Positions 50,047-58,303 of a DNA stretch of 59,378 nt are shown here, piece by piece. A program made the translations under genes and the position numbers. Under the pieces are notes generated by a model. It searched no databases and was not told the DNA's origin. It saw only the letters and a program-made list of their open reading frames with translations. Source of the DNA: Streptomyces viridochromogenes DSM 40736 (GTDB taxonomy: Bacteria; Actinomycetota; Actinomycetes; Streptomycetales; Streptomycetaceae); assembly GCF_000158955.1 (NCBI RefSeq), contig NZ_GG657757.1, positions 66,016-125,393 of the forward strand, written 5' to 3'. How positions within the stretch are numbered: position 1 is the stretch's first letter; each line of letters starts with the position of its first letter.

Positions 50047-50208
50047 GGGGCGTCGCGCAGAATCCTCCGTCGAGACCACAACCGACGGAAAGTGGGGGCA
50101 CGACGTGCGTGTGTCGTTGTCGACGCATGGGCGACGCGGTGACGTCGAACCAGTGATGAGGGCAACCGGTGCAGGACGACCGAGCACGGCCGGCACGGAG
50201 GCAGCGCA

Positions 50209-52806
50209 ATGATTGACCGGTACGTGTTGGACCTTCAGGAGATCGACGAGACGCAGGTCGCGGTCGTCGGCGGCAAGGGTGCGCATCTGGGCGGGCTGTC
50301 GGGGATCGAGGGCGTCCACGTGCCGGGGGGCTTTTGCGTGACGACGGACGCCTTCCGGCGGATCATGGCGGAAGTCCCGTCGATCGACGATCTGCTCGAA
50401 CGGCTGTCGCGCTTGAACCCGGATGACCGGCAGGAGATCCGCACGCTCAGCGCGCAGATTCGCCGGGCCATCGAAGAAATCGCCATCCCGGGCGAGCCGG
50501 CGGCGGCGATCACCCGGGCTCTCGCCCGGTTCGGTGAGCAAGCCGCCTACGCCGTCCGGTCCAGCGCGACGGCAGAGGACCTGCCGACAGCCTCGTTCGC
50601 CGGCCAGCAGGACACGTACCTGAACATCGTGGGGCCGACGGCGATCCTCCAGCACGTCAGCCGGTGCTGGGCCTCGCTGTTCACCGAACGGGCCGTGACC
50701 TACCGTCAGCGGAACGGCATCGACCACCGCGCCGTTCATATGGCCGTGGTCGTGCAGCGGATGGTCCTTCCGCATGCGGCCGGCATCCTGTTCACGGCCG
50801 ACCCGGTCACGGGCAACCGGAAAGTCGCCACCGTGGACGCCGGCTTCGGGCTCGGCGAGGCCCTGGTCTCCGGCCTGGTGAACCCGGACGTCTTCAAGGT
50901 GCGAGGCGACGAAGTCGTCGCCAAGGCGATCGCCGCCAAGCGGCGTGCCGTTCACGCACTGCCGGCGGGTGGAACTCAGGAAGTGGCGATCGACTCGCGG
51001 CGGCAGGAGCAGCCCGCGCTGACGGATACGCAGGTCGTGCAGCTCGTGCAGCTCGGGCGGCGGATCGAGGCACACTTCGGCCGCCCTCAGGACATCGAAT
51101 GGTGCCTGGCCGAGGATGGCTTCCGGATCGTTCAGAGTCGGCCGATCACGACGCTGTTCCCCATCCCGGAGACCGGCGATCAGGAGAATCACGTCTACGT
51201 CTCCGTCGGTCATCAGCAGATGATGACCGACCCCATGAAGCCCCTCGGGCTCTCCGTGTGGCAGCTGACGGCCATGGCGCCGATGCACGAGGCCGGCGGG
51301 AGGCTGTTCGTGGACGTCACCCGGCGCCTGGCCTCACCCGCGAGCCGGGCCGGCCTCCTGGACATCGTGGGCAGAGGCGACCCGTTGGTCAGGGACGCTC
51401 TGGAGACGGTCCTCGATCTCGAGGATTTCGTCCGGGCTCTCCCGGACGCGGATCCGGGCGGGCCGCCGGTCGGCGGCGCGTCCACCTCGATCGAGACCGA
51501 TCCGGCCATCGTCACCGAGCTGATCGAGCGTAGCGAGGCGTCCGTCGCCGCCCTGGAACGCGATATCCGGACGAAGTCCGGACCCGAGCTGTTCGACTTC
51601 CTGCTGGAGGCCTTCGACGAGCACAAGCGCGTCCTCAGTGATCCGCTGAGCATGCAGGTGATCATGGCGGGGATGCAGGCCACCTGGTGGCTGAATGACA
51701 AGCTGCACGAGTGGCTGGGCGAGAAGAACGCGGCTGACACACTCACGCTGTCCGCTCCGGACAACATCACGTCGGAGATGGGTCTGGCGCTGCTGGACGT
51801 CGCGGACGTGATCCGCCCTCATCCGGACGTGGTGGCGTTCCTGCGGGGCGTCGAGGACGAAGACTTCCTGGACGAGCTGGCGAAGCTCGCCGGCGGGACC
51901 GAGGCGCGCGACGCCATCGAGGCCTACCTCGACCGGTACGGCATGCGCTGCGTCGGCGAGATCGACATCACCAGGCCTCGTTGGCGCGAGCGCCCCGCCA
52001 CGGTCGTGCCCGTGATCCTCGACAACGTCAGGAACTTCGAGCCGGGCGCCGCCGGGCGGCGCTTCGAGCAAGGGCGGCAGAAGGCGCAGCAGAAGGAACA
52101 GGACGTGCTGTCACGCTTGCGGGCCCTGCCGGACGGGGACCAGAAGGCCGACGAGACCAAGCGGATGATCGACCGGGTCAGGACCTTCATCGGGTACCGC
52201 GAGTACCCGAAGTACGGCATCATCAGCCGCTACTTCGTGTACAAGCAGGCCCTGCTGAGGGAAGCCGAGCGCCTCGTGCAGGCCGACGTGGTTCCTGAGA
52301 AGGAGGACATCTTCTACCTCACGTTCCAGGAGCTCCGTGACGTCGTGCGCTCACACCAGGTGGATGACCAGCTCATCCAGCAGCGCAAGGAGGCGTTCCG
52401 GTCGTACCAGGCGCTCACACCGCCCCGGGTCCTCACATCGGAGGGCGAGGCCGTGAACGGGGCGTACCGGCGCGACGACGTGCCGGCCGGTGCCCTGGCC
52501 GGCCTGCCCGTTTCCGCCGGGAGCGTCGAGGGAAGGGCCCGGGTCATCCTCGACATGGCGGAGGCCGATCTTGAAGCGGGCGACATCCTGGTCACGGCCT
52601 ACACGGACCCCAGCTGGTCGCCCCTGTTCGTCGGAATCACCGGCCTGGTGACGGAGGTGGGCGGCCTGATGACCCATGGCGCGGTGATCGCCCGGGAGTA
52701 CGGTTTGCCGGCCGTGGTGGGCGTGGAGCAGGCCACCCGGCTGATCCGGGACGGGCAGCGGATCCGCGTGCACGGGACCGACGGGTACGTCGAGATCCTG
52801 GCCTAG
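50209..52806 (+). CDS. rph: Rifamycin-inactivating phosphotransferase
   Basis: 865 residues, ATG behind GGAGG. The enzyme transfers the beta-phosphate of ATP to the 21-OH of rifamycins, giving AMP and Pi. Three domains are visible: an ATP-grasp-like PPDK N-terminal domain (~1-315; GGKGAHLGGLSG, AYAVRSSATAEDLPTASFAG, RMVLPHAAGILFTADPVTGN), a central helical rifamycin-binding domain (~330-755), and the swivelling phosphohistidine domain with GGLMTHGAVIAREYGLPAVV, where the catalytic His is residue 823. An RAE lies upstream, so induction by rifamycin is expected. Full length. Confidence 0.9.
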   Translation: MIDRYVLDLQEIDETQVAVVGGKGAHLGGLSGIEGVHVPGGFCVTTDAFRRIMAEVPSIDDLLERLSRLNPDDRQEIRTLSAQIRRAIEEIAIPGEPAAAITRALARFGEQAAYAVRSSATAEDLPTASFAGQQDTYLNIVGPTAILQHVSRCWASLFTERAVTYRQRNGIDHRAVHMAVVVQRMVLPHAAGILFTADPVTGNRKVATVDAGFGLGEALVSGLVNPDVFKVRGDEVVAKAIAAKRRAVHALPAGGTQEVAIDSRRQEQPALTDTQVVQLVQLGRRIEAHFGRPQDIEWCLAEDGFRIVQSRPITTLFPIPETGDQENHVYVSVGHQQMMTDPMKPLGLSVWQLTAMAPMHEAGGRLFVDVTRRLASPASRAGLLDIVGRGDPLVRDALETVLDLEDFVRALPDADPGGPPVGGASTSIETDPAIVTELIERSEASVAALERDIRTKSGPELFDFLLEAFDEHKRVLSDPLSMQVIMAGMQATWWLNDKLHEWLGEKNAADTLTLSAPDNITSEMGLALLDVADVIRPHPDVVAFLRGVEDEDFLDELAKLAGGTEARDAIEAYLDRYGMRCVGEIDITRPRWRERPATVVPVILDNVRNFEPGAAGRRFEQGRQKAQQKEQDVLSRLRALPDGDQKADETKRMIDRVRTFIGYREYPKYGIISRYFVYKQALLREAERLVQADVVPEKEDIFYLTFQELRDVVRSHQVDDQLIQQRKEAFRSYQALTPPRVLTSEGEAVNGAYRRDDVPAGALAGLPVSAGSVEGRARVILDMAEADLEAGDILVTAYTDPSWSPLFVGITGLVTEVGGLMTHGAVIAREYGLPAVVGVEQATRLIRDGQRIRVHGTDGYVEILA

Positions 52807-52858
52807 AGGTCCTGGCCTGGCCGTTGCCCGCGTCTCCCCCGGCGGACGGGTGGCTCGC

Positions 52859-55800
52859 TCAAGCCGTCCGTACCTCTTCGGCCTCGGCGCGGGCACGGTC
52901 CGCGGCCTCGTGATCACCGGCCAGGGCGTGTGCCTTGGCCAGGGTGTCGAGGCCGACGGCCAGCCACCTGCTGGAGCCGATCTGTCTCCAGAGGCTGACG
53001 GCGGCTTCGGCGCGTCTGCGGGCGGGTGCCGAGCGGCCCACCGCGAGGTGGGCCTCGGCGAGCGCGTACAGCGTCGCCGCCTCGCCCCAGAGGTTGCCGA
53101 ATTCCCGGTAGCTCCACAGGCTTCGGGCCAGCAGGCGGCGGCCTTCCCGGTGCTCGCCCTGCCGGACCAGGACATCGCCGAGCCAGCACGTCGCGTGGGT
53201 GGCACTGAGGCGGTCTCCGAGGTCCTCACTGATCGCGACGGCCAGCCGGTAGGCATCGGCGGCGGCCGGGTAGGCGCCGAGTGCGCGATGGCTCTGGCCC
53301 AGACATCGCAGGGCCTGGGCCTCACCCGGTCGGTAGCCGGCGACCCGGCTGACCCGCAGGCACTTCGTGAACCGGGCAGCAGCGGCTTCGACACGGCCCT
53401 GCTCGAGGTCGATGACGCCGAGGCCGTTGGTCGCGTAGACGAGACAGTTGACGTTGCCCGCCGATTCGGCGAGCTCGGCGGCCTCCTCGAAGTGGAACGC
53501 CGCGGAGGTGTACTGGCCGAGGAGCCGGTGCACATAGGCCAGCCCGGCCGTGGCACTGGCCCGGTACGTGGGCCCCTGGCCCTCGGCGAGCTGCAGGGCC
53601 TGTTCGAAGTGGTCGAGTGCTTCCGTATAGCGGTCGAGGATGGTGGTGAGTTCGCCGAGGCAACGGTGGACCTTCGCGGCGCTGTGCCGGTCGCCGCTGC
53701 TCAGGGCCGCTTTGAGCGCGCGGTTCTGGAGCCTCTCCCAGTCGTCGAAGTGGCTGCCGACCTGGAAGAGGGTCGTGAGGGCGGTGGCCAGCCCGGCGGC
53801 GGGTGCGACGCCGTCCGTTGCGTCCAGCGCCTGCTCTGCCACGTCGATGAGGAACTGGCGTTCGTCGTTGAACCAGGTCAGCGGATCGGCAAGCAGTTGA
53901 TCGGCCTCGGCGGCGGCCAGCCGCCAGGAGGCCAGGTCCAGCTGTGAGATGCCTTGGAAGTCGACACTCAGGGCGTCCGCGGCGAGGTCGGCGAGATGGA
54001 GGCTCGCCCCGAGCAACCGGGTGAGCGCGGCCGTGCGATCCTGCTCCTGGACGTCCTGCTCCGCGCGCTCCCTGGCGAACAGCCTCACCAGGTCGTGCAG
54101 TTGGTAGCGGATTCCGGTGGCGTTCGCCGAACTGATCTGCACCAGGTGCACTTCGACCAGGTCGTCGAGGACGGCCTCCGCCTTAGGCAGGTCCGCGTCC
54201 AGCAGCGCTGCCAGCGCCCAGGCGGCGAAGTTCGGCCCGGGCAGCAGAGCGATCATCCGCAGAGCACGCTGTGTCGCCGGGGTCATCTGCTGGTAGGTCA
54301 GTTCGAGGCTGGCCCGCACGGCGATGTGGCCGACGGCCAGCTCGTCGAGCTTGCGCTGCTCGTCGGCGAGGGCGCGCGCCACCTTGGCCAGGGGCCAGTG
54401 CGGTCGAGCGGCCAGCCGGGCGCCGGCGACCCACACCGCAAGGGGAAGGCCACCGCAGGTCTCCACGATGGAGCGGGCCGGGTCCGGCTCCGCGTCGGTC
54501 CGGTCCCGGCCCAGCATCTCGCGCAGCAGGTCGAGCCCCGTCGCGGTGTCCAGTACGCCCAGGGGGAGCCGGCGTCCGCTCAGCTCCGCCATGGTCGTCC
54601 GGCTGGTGACGACGGCGGCACAGCCCACACCGCTGGGCAGGAGGTCGCTCACCTGCTGGGCACTGGCGGCGTTGTCCAGGACGACGAGCATCTGCCGCCC
54701 TGCCAGCAGGGTGCGGTAGAGATGGACGCGGTCGGTCAGCTCTGCGGGCACGGTACCGCCGGGGATGCCGAGCGCGCGCAGGAAGGTGCCGAGGACCGTG
54801 AACGGCTCGGCCGGCTCGTCACCGAAGCCCCGCAGATCCGCGTGGAGTTGACCGTCCGGGAAGCGGGAGGCGAGCAGGTGCCCCGTGCGGACCGCGAAGG
54901 CGGTCTTGCCCACCCCGGCGGCGCCGGTGACCAGCAGCGTCACGGGACCGGGCCGTTCTTCGCCGAGCAGTCGGCGCGCCTCGTCCACCTCGTCCTTGCG
55001 GCCGACGAAGAGTGACAGGTCCGCCGGGAGGAGCCGGGGTACGAGCTGGCGCGCCATGGGCGGGTTCGTCGCCGTGCCGCTCTTGCCGGCCGGTTTCGCG
55101 GTGGCGGGCGGCGCAGCGGAGCGGGGCGCGGCCGGCTCCGGGTCGCCGGCGAGGATTTGTTCGTACAGCCGCCGCAACGCCGCCCCGGGGTCGACACCCA
55201 GCTCGTCGGCGAGCCGGCGCCGGGCGCGCTCGTACGTCTCCAGTGCTTCGGCCTGCCGTCCGCACCGGTACAGGGCCAGGATCAGTTGCCCGATCACCCG
55301 TTCGTCGAGCGGATACGCCTCGGCCCGGGCGGCCAGTTCGCTCACCATCCCGTCGTGCTGTGCAAGGCGCAGCCGCACATCGACCAGCTCCAGCTGGGCG
55401 GCCAGCCGCTCGCCGTCGAGGAGGTGGCGCTGTGCGTTGAACCACGGGGTGTCCACCCCCGCGAACGCGCTGCCTCGCCACAATGCCAGGGCTTCGCGCC
55501 ACAGAACCTCGGCCTGCCCGTCACACCCCGTCTTTCGGGCCCGGCCGGACAGTTCGCGGAAGCGGTGTGCGTCGACCACCGAGGGCTCGACCGCCAGCCG
55601 GTAGCCGCCGCCCCGCTCCCGCGTGATGGCCGTACCGTCGGCCGCCAGTGCATGCCTCAGCCGGGAGACGTATCCGTACAGCTTCCGCCGGCCGTGCACC
55701 GGCTCGGCGTGCCCCCACACCCGGTCCACCAGGGCGTCGACCGACACCGCCCGGTCCGCGTCGACGAGCAGCGCCGCCAGCACGCGCCGCTGCATCGCAT

Positions 55801-55870
55801 GCCCCACATCGATCGCGACCCCGTCCCGCCGTACCTCGATGGTCCCCAGGATTGCGAAGCGGACGGCCAT
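52859..55870 (-). CDS. SARP-type AfsR-like regulator with NB-ARC and TPR domains
   Basis: 1,003 residues from the ATG at 55870, which has GGAGGGG upstream. Domains in order: OmpR-type winged helix (~1-95; RFAILGTIEVRRDGVAIDVG, RKLYGYVSRLRHALAADG), bacterial activation domain (~100-245; LGVDPGAALRRLYEQIL), NB-ARC ATPase (~290-560; Walker A GAAGVGKTAFA, LVVLDNAASAQQV, GGLPLAVWVAGARL), and TPR repeats (~640-1000; LDHFEQALQLAEG, ATNGLGVIDLEQGRVEAAA). It is a switchable transcription activator. It diverges from a small secreted protein gene across 200 bp. Confidence 0.9.
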   Translation of the reverse strand: MAVRFAILGTIEVRRDGVAIDVGHAMQRRVLAALLVDADRAVSVDALVDRVWGHAEPVHGRRKLYGYVSRLRHALAADGTAITRERGGGYRLAVEPSVVDAHRFRELSGRARKTGCDGQAEVLWREALALWRGSAFAGVDTPWFNAQRHLLDGERLAAQLELVDVRLRLAQHDGMVSELAARAEAYPLDERVIGQLILALYRCGRQAEALETYERARRRLADELGVDPGAALRRLYEQILAGDPEPAAPRSAAPPATAKPAGKSGTATNPPMARQLVPRLLPADLSLFVGRKDEVDEARRLLGEERPGPVTLLVTGAAGVGKTAFAVRTGHLLASRFPDGQLHADLRGFGDEPAEPFTVLGTFLRALGIPGGTVPAELTDRVHLYRTLLAGRQMLVVLDNAASAQQVSDLLPSGVGCAAVVTSRTTMAELSGRRLPLGVLDTATGLDLLREMLGRDRTDAEPDPARSIVETCGGLPLAVWVAGARLAARPHWPLAKVARALADEQRKLDELAVGHIAVRASLELTYQQMTPATQRALRMIALLPGPNFAAWALAALLDADLPKAEAVLDDLVEVHLVQISSANATGIRYQLHDLVRLFARERAEQDVQEQDRTAALTRLLGASLHLADLAADALSVDFQGISQLDLASWRLAAAEADQLLADPLTWFNDERQFLIDVAEQALDATDGVAPAAGLATALTTLFQVGSHFDDWERLQNRALKAALSSGDRHSAAKVHRCLGELTTILDRYTEALDHFEQALQLAEGQGPTYRASATAGLAYVHRLLGQYTSAAFHFEEAAELAESAGNVNCLVYATNGLGVIDLEQGRVEAAAARFTKCLRVSRVAGYRPGEAQALRCLGQSHRALGAYPAAADAYRLAVAISEDLGDRLSATHATCWLGDVLVRQGEHREGRRLLARSLWSYREFGNLWGEAATLYALAEAHLAVGRSAPARRRAEAAVSLWRQIGSSRWLAVGLDTLAKAHALAGDHEAADRARAEAEEVRTA

Positions 55871-56070
55871 CACCCCTCCTGCGACACCCGATCGTCTCCA
55901 CGCCACACTCTGGGCGCCACCCACCTGCGATTCCAGACGGAATCAAGCTATTCCGAAGGTTTGCCGACACCCCTTCCGGCACCGTGAACTGCACGTTCCC
56001 GTCCAACGCGTTCATGGGCCTCGCCCGCTTGCAATGCGACAGCGAGACCACAGTTGAAGGAGAGACACGA

Positions 56071-56556
56071 ATGAGGAAACTCCCCATACGCCTGCAATCC
56101 AAGGTGGCGGCGTCTGCGGCCGTGCTGATGGCCGGCGCTTCTCTGCTGCTGACGGCACCGCAGGCCAGTGCCAGGACGATCTGCTACGACGAGGTCGACT
56201 ACGTGCGGAACTCCTCGGGCGCGAACGGCGCGTCCGGGCGGGCCAGCTTCTGCTACGACGAGGACAACGGCTACTTCGAGACCAACACGGGGCAGAACTG
56301 GGTCAAGGACCTGGTCAACGGCGACGGCGTAGCCGCGCGCTTGTGGGTGGTCTACCAGTACCCCGGCGAGGGCTTCGACCGTCAGATCCTGCGTGCCACG
56401 GACACGGTCAGCACCTCTGGGGCCACCTCGTGGGCGTGGTCCGGTTACGTCGACTACGCCGGCGCCTATGTGTGCCTGGGCACCACCGCGCCTCTGACCA
56501 GCAAGGCCCGCTGCAACCTGTTGTACGACACCTTGGGCTTCGACGGGAATGACTGA
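56071..56556 (+). CDS. Small secreted protein, unknown function
   Basis: 161 residues, ATG behind GAAGGAGAG. Signal peptide: KVAASAAVLMAGASLLLTAP cut after QASA. The ~125-residue mature part contains four cysteines (TICYDEVDY, SFCYDEDNG, YVCLGTTAP, ARCNLLYDT) and is rich in Tyr, Asp and Gly (GYFETNTGQNWVKDLVNGDG), consistent with a disulfide-bonded beta fold. It is divergent from the SARP-type regulator, its likely controller. Confidence 0.75.
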   Translation: MRKLPIRLQSKVAASAAVLMAGASLLLTAPQASARTICYDEVDYVRNSSGANGASGRASFCYDEDNGYFETNTGQNWVKDLVNGDGVAARLWVVYQYPGEGFDRQILRATDTVSTSGATSWAWSGYVDYAGAYVCLGTTAPLTSKARCNLLYDTLGFDGND

Positions 56557-56576
56557 CGCACGGGCTGCGCCCCGGC

Positions 56577-57293
56577 TCAGCTGGTCAGGCCGACGAGCAC
56601 TCGGCGCAGGAGTGGTATGAACTGGGTCTGGGGGCGGGGGGCGGCGTCGGAGGCCGCTTGGTCGGCCAATGCCTGTGCTACGAGCGGGTGGCGTCCCGTG
56701 GCGGCGGCCTTGATCAGGTAGGCGGCCTGGGCCTTTCGTCGGGTCGTGGGAGAGCGTCGCCCGTCCAGTTCGGCTCGGGCGAACTGGGTCACGAGTGCGT
56801 TCAGGAGGCCGATGGTCTGCAATTTCGACTGCTCGGACAGGGCCGTGGGGGCCAGTGCGCGCAGGGCGTATTCGAGGTGGTCGAGGCCGTTGGGTCCGAG
56901 TCGGAGCGGTTCGGTGGGGATGTCCAGAAGCCACGGGTGGCGCAGGTGAACCTCCTTTGACCGGACGGCGAGGACCAGCAGGTCCTCGACGGGGTCACCG
57001 CTGAGCGGGATGGTCAGGTCGACTTCTCCCGCCACGGCGTCCGTCATGAGGTCCAGCAGTTCGTCACGGTCGGCGAGGTAGCGGTACAAGGAGGCCGGTC
57101 CGGTGGCGAGTTTGGACGCCACCTGCCTCATGGACACCGCCACGAGGCCCTCGGCGTCGGCCAGTTCGACAGCGGCTGCGGCGATCTGGGCGCGGCTGCG
57201 CTCGGGGGCGGGGCCGCGGGCTCCGCGTTCGGGCCGTTCCCACACGGTCACCGGCTCTTCGGCCGCCGGGTCTCCTGTTCCTCGCCTCGTCAC
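56577..57293 (-). CDS. TetR-family repressor
   Basis: 238 residues from the GTG at 57293. HTH: RSRAQIAAAAVELADAEGLV, AVSMRQVASKLATGPASLYR YLADRDELLDLM. The C-terminal ligand domain is of the TetR_C type 1 (VHLRHPWLLDIPTEPLRLGP NGLDHLEYALRAL). It faces the hydrolase gene across a 49-bp gap that contains a perfect 13-bp inverted repeat; both promoters would be repressed by binding there. Confidence 0.9.
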   Translation of the reverse strand: MTRRGTGDPAAEEPVTVWERPERGARGPAPERSRAQIAAAAVELADAEGLVAVSMRQVASKLATGPASLYRYLADRDELLDLMTDAVAGEVDLTIPLSGDPVEDLLVLAVRSKEVHLRHPWLLDIPTEPLRLGPNGLDHLEYALRALAPTALSEQSKLQTIGLLNALVTQFARAELDGRRSPTTRRKAQAAYLIKAAATGRHPLVAQALADQAASDAAPRPQTQFIPLLRRVLVGLTS

Positions 57294-57302
57294 GTCACCT
57301 AT

Positions 57303-57335
57303 CCTATTACTGCGAACATCGATCGCAGTAATAGG
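57303..57335. promoter_or_regulatory. TetR operator, perfect 13-bp inverted repeat
   Basis: CCTATTACTGCGA and TCGCAGTAATAGG with a 7-bp spacer. The right arm ends inside the AGGAGG ribosome site of the hydrolase (57333-57338), so repressor occupancy would also block the start of that transcript. It is AT-richer than its surroundings. Confidence 0.85.
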
Positions 57336-57342
57336 AGGCGCC

Positions 57343-58254
57343 ATGGATGAGCCGTCGTCACCGGCCTGGACCCCCGTCCGCTGGGCCGAGAACGGCAACG
57401 TGCGGCTGGCCTACGACCAACTGGCCACGGGCGGCGACGGGGAGCCCCTGCTCCTGGTCGTCGGACTGGGTGCCGCGCGCCAGTGGATTCCGGACGGGTT
57501 GTGCCACCTGCTCGCCGAGCAGGGGTTCGCCGTGGCCCGTTACGACCAGCGCGACGGCGGCCAGTCCACCCACCTGCCGCCCGGCACCACCCGCAATCCC
57601 TTCGCCGCGCTGTTCGGGAAGCGCGGCGAGGCATACACCGCCGAGGACATGACCGACGACGCCATCGCGGTCATGGACGGCCTCGGGTGGGACTCGGCCC
57701 ATCTGTTCGGAACGTCCTTGGGCGGCGCCATCGTTCAGCGCATCGCGATCCGCCACCCCGAACGCGTCCGCAGCCTCACCTCGATGTCGGCCGTACCGGG
57801 CGACGCCAAGGGCCTGGCCACCCTGCGATATCTGCGCACGGGGACGCTGGCGAAGCTGTCCCGGATGAAGTTTCCCGCCACACCCGAGGGCACCGTCGAG
57901 GCCGGGGTCGCCCTGGCCCGGCTGATCTCCTCGCCCGGCTACCCGTTCGACGAGCGGGCCGCCCGGGCGACCGCCGAGCGGATCGCCGACACCGGCATCA
58001 AGGACGCGGAGGCGCAGAGTCGCCAGATCGGCGCCCAGTGGCACGGTCCCGCGATCAGCACCATCGCCAAGCCCACCCTGGTGCTGCACGGCGACGGCGA
58101 CCCGCTGATCAAGATGAGCGCCGCCCGCGCGACCGCGGCCCGCATCCCCGGCGCTCGCCTGGTCACCCTGCCCGGCGTGGGCCACGATCTCCCCGAGCCC
58201 ATATGGGGCGAGGTGGCCACCCGGATCCGTCAACTGGCAGACGCCGCGCAATAG
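57343..58254 (+). CDS. Alpha/beta hydrolase under TetR control
   Basis: 303 residues; ATG behind AGGAGG. Oxyanion region LLLVVGLGAARQWIPDGLCH, nucleophile Ser in LFGTSLGGAIVQRIAIRHPE, Asp in VLHGDGDPLIK, His in GVGHDLPEPIWG. RYDQRDGGQSTHLPPGT matches the esterase/lactonase group of alpha/beta hydrolases that act on cyclic or aromatic ester compounds. No signal peptide. The opposed TetR gene and the MFS exporter beyond suggest a detoxification or export unit for a small molecule. Confidence 0.85.
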   Translation: MDEPSSPAWTPVRWAENGNVRLAYDQLATGGDGEPLLLVVGLGAARQWIPDGLCHLLAEQGFAVARYDQRDGGQSTHLPPGTTRNPFAALFGKRGEAYTAEDMTDDAIAVMDGLGWDSAHLFGTSLGGAIVQRIAIRHPERVRSLTSMSAVPGDAKGLATLRYLRTGTLAKLSRMKFPATPEGTVEAGVALARLISSPGYPFDERAARATAERIADTGIKDAEAQSRQIGAQWHGPAISTIAKPTLVLHGDGDPLIKMSAARATAARIPGARLVTLPGVGHDLPEPIWGEVATRIRQLADAAQ

Positions 58255-58267
58255 CCGCCGCTGAGGC

Positions 58268-58303
58268 CCTCACCTCATGGGAGTCCCACGACGGGTGGTG
58301 AGG
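58268..58303. terminator. Bidirectional terminator between hydrolase and MFS genes
   Basis: CCTCACC and GGTGAGG form a 7-bp stem, with a second small hairpin TGGGA-G-TCCCA inside the loop. It sits exactly between the ends of the two convergent genes. Confidence 0.55.

Larger units (their letters stand above)
49597..50208. other. 600-bp region with hairpins, a gene remnant and the rph control element
   Basis: It holds the 49690-49730 hairpin, a DUF2975 remnant, a 24-bp palindrome (49981-50004) and the rifamycin-associated element. The remainder is the leader of the phosphotransferase. Confidence 0.6.

Noticed and set aside
52859..55870. The SARP regulator as marker of an antibiotic gene cluster in this window.
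   Set aside because: No polyketide, peptide, terpene or RiPP core enzyme is present within the 59 kb; only the regulator itself can be supported.
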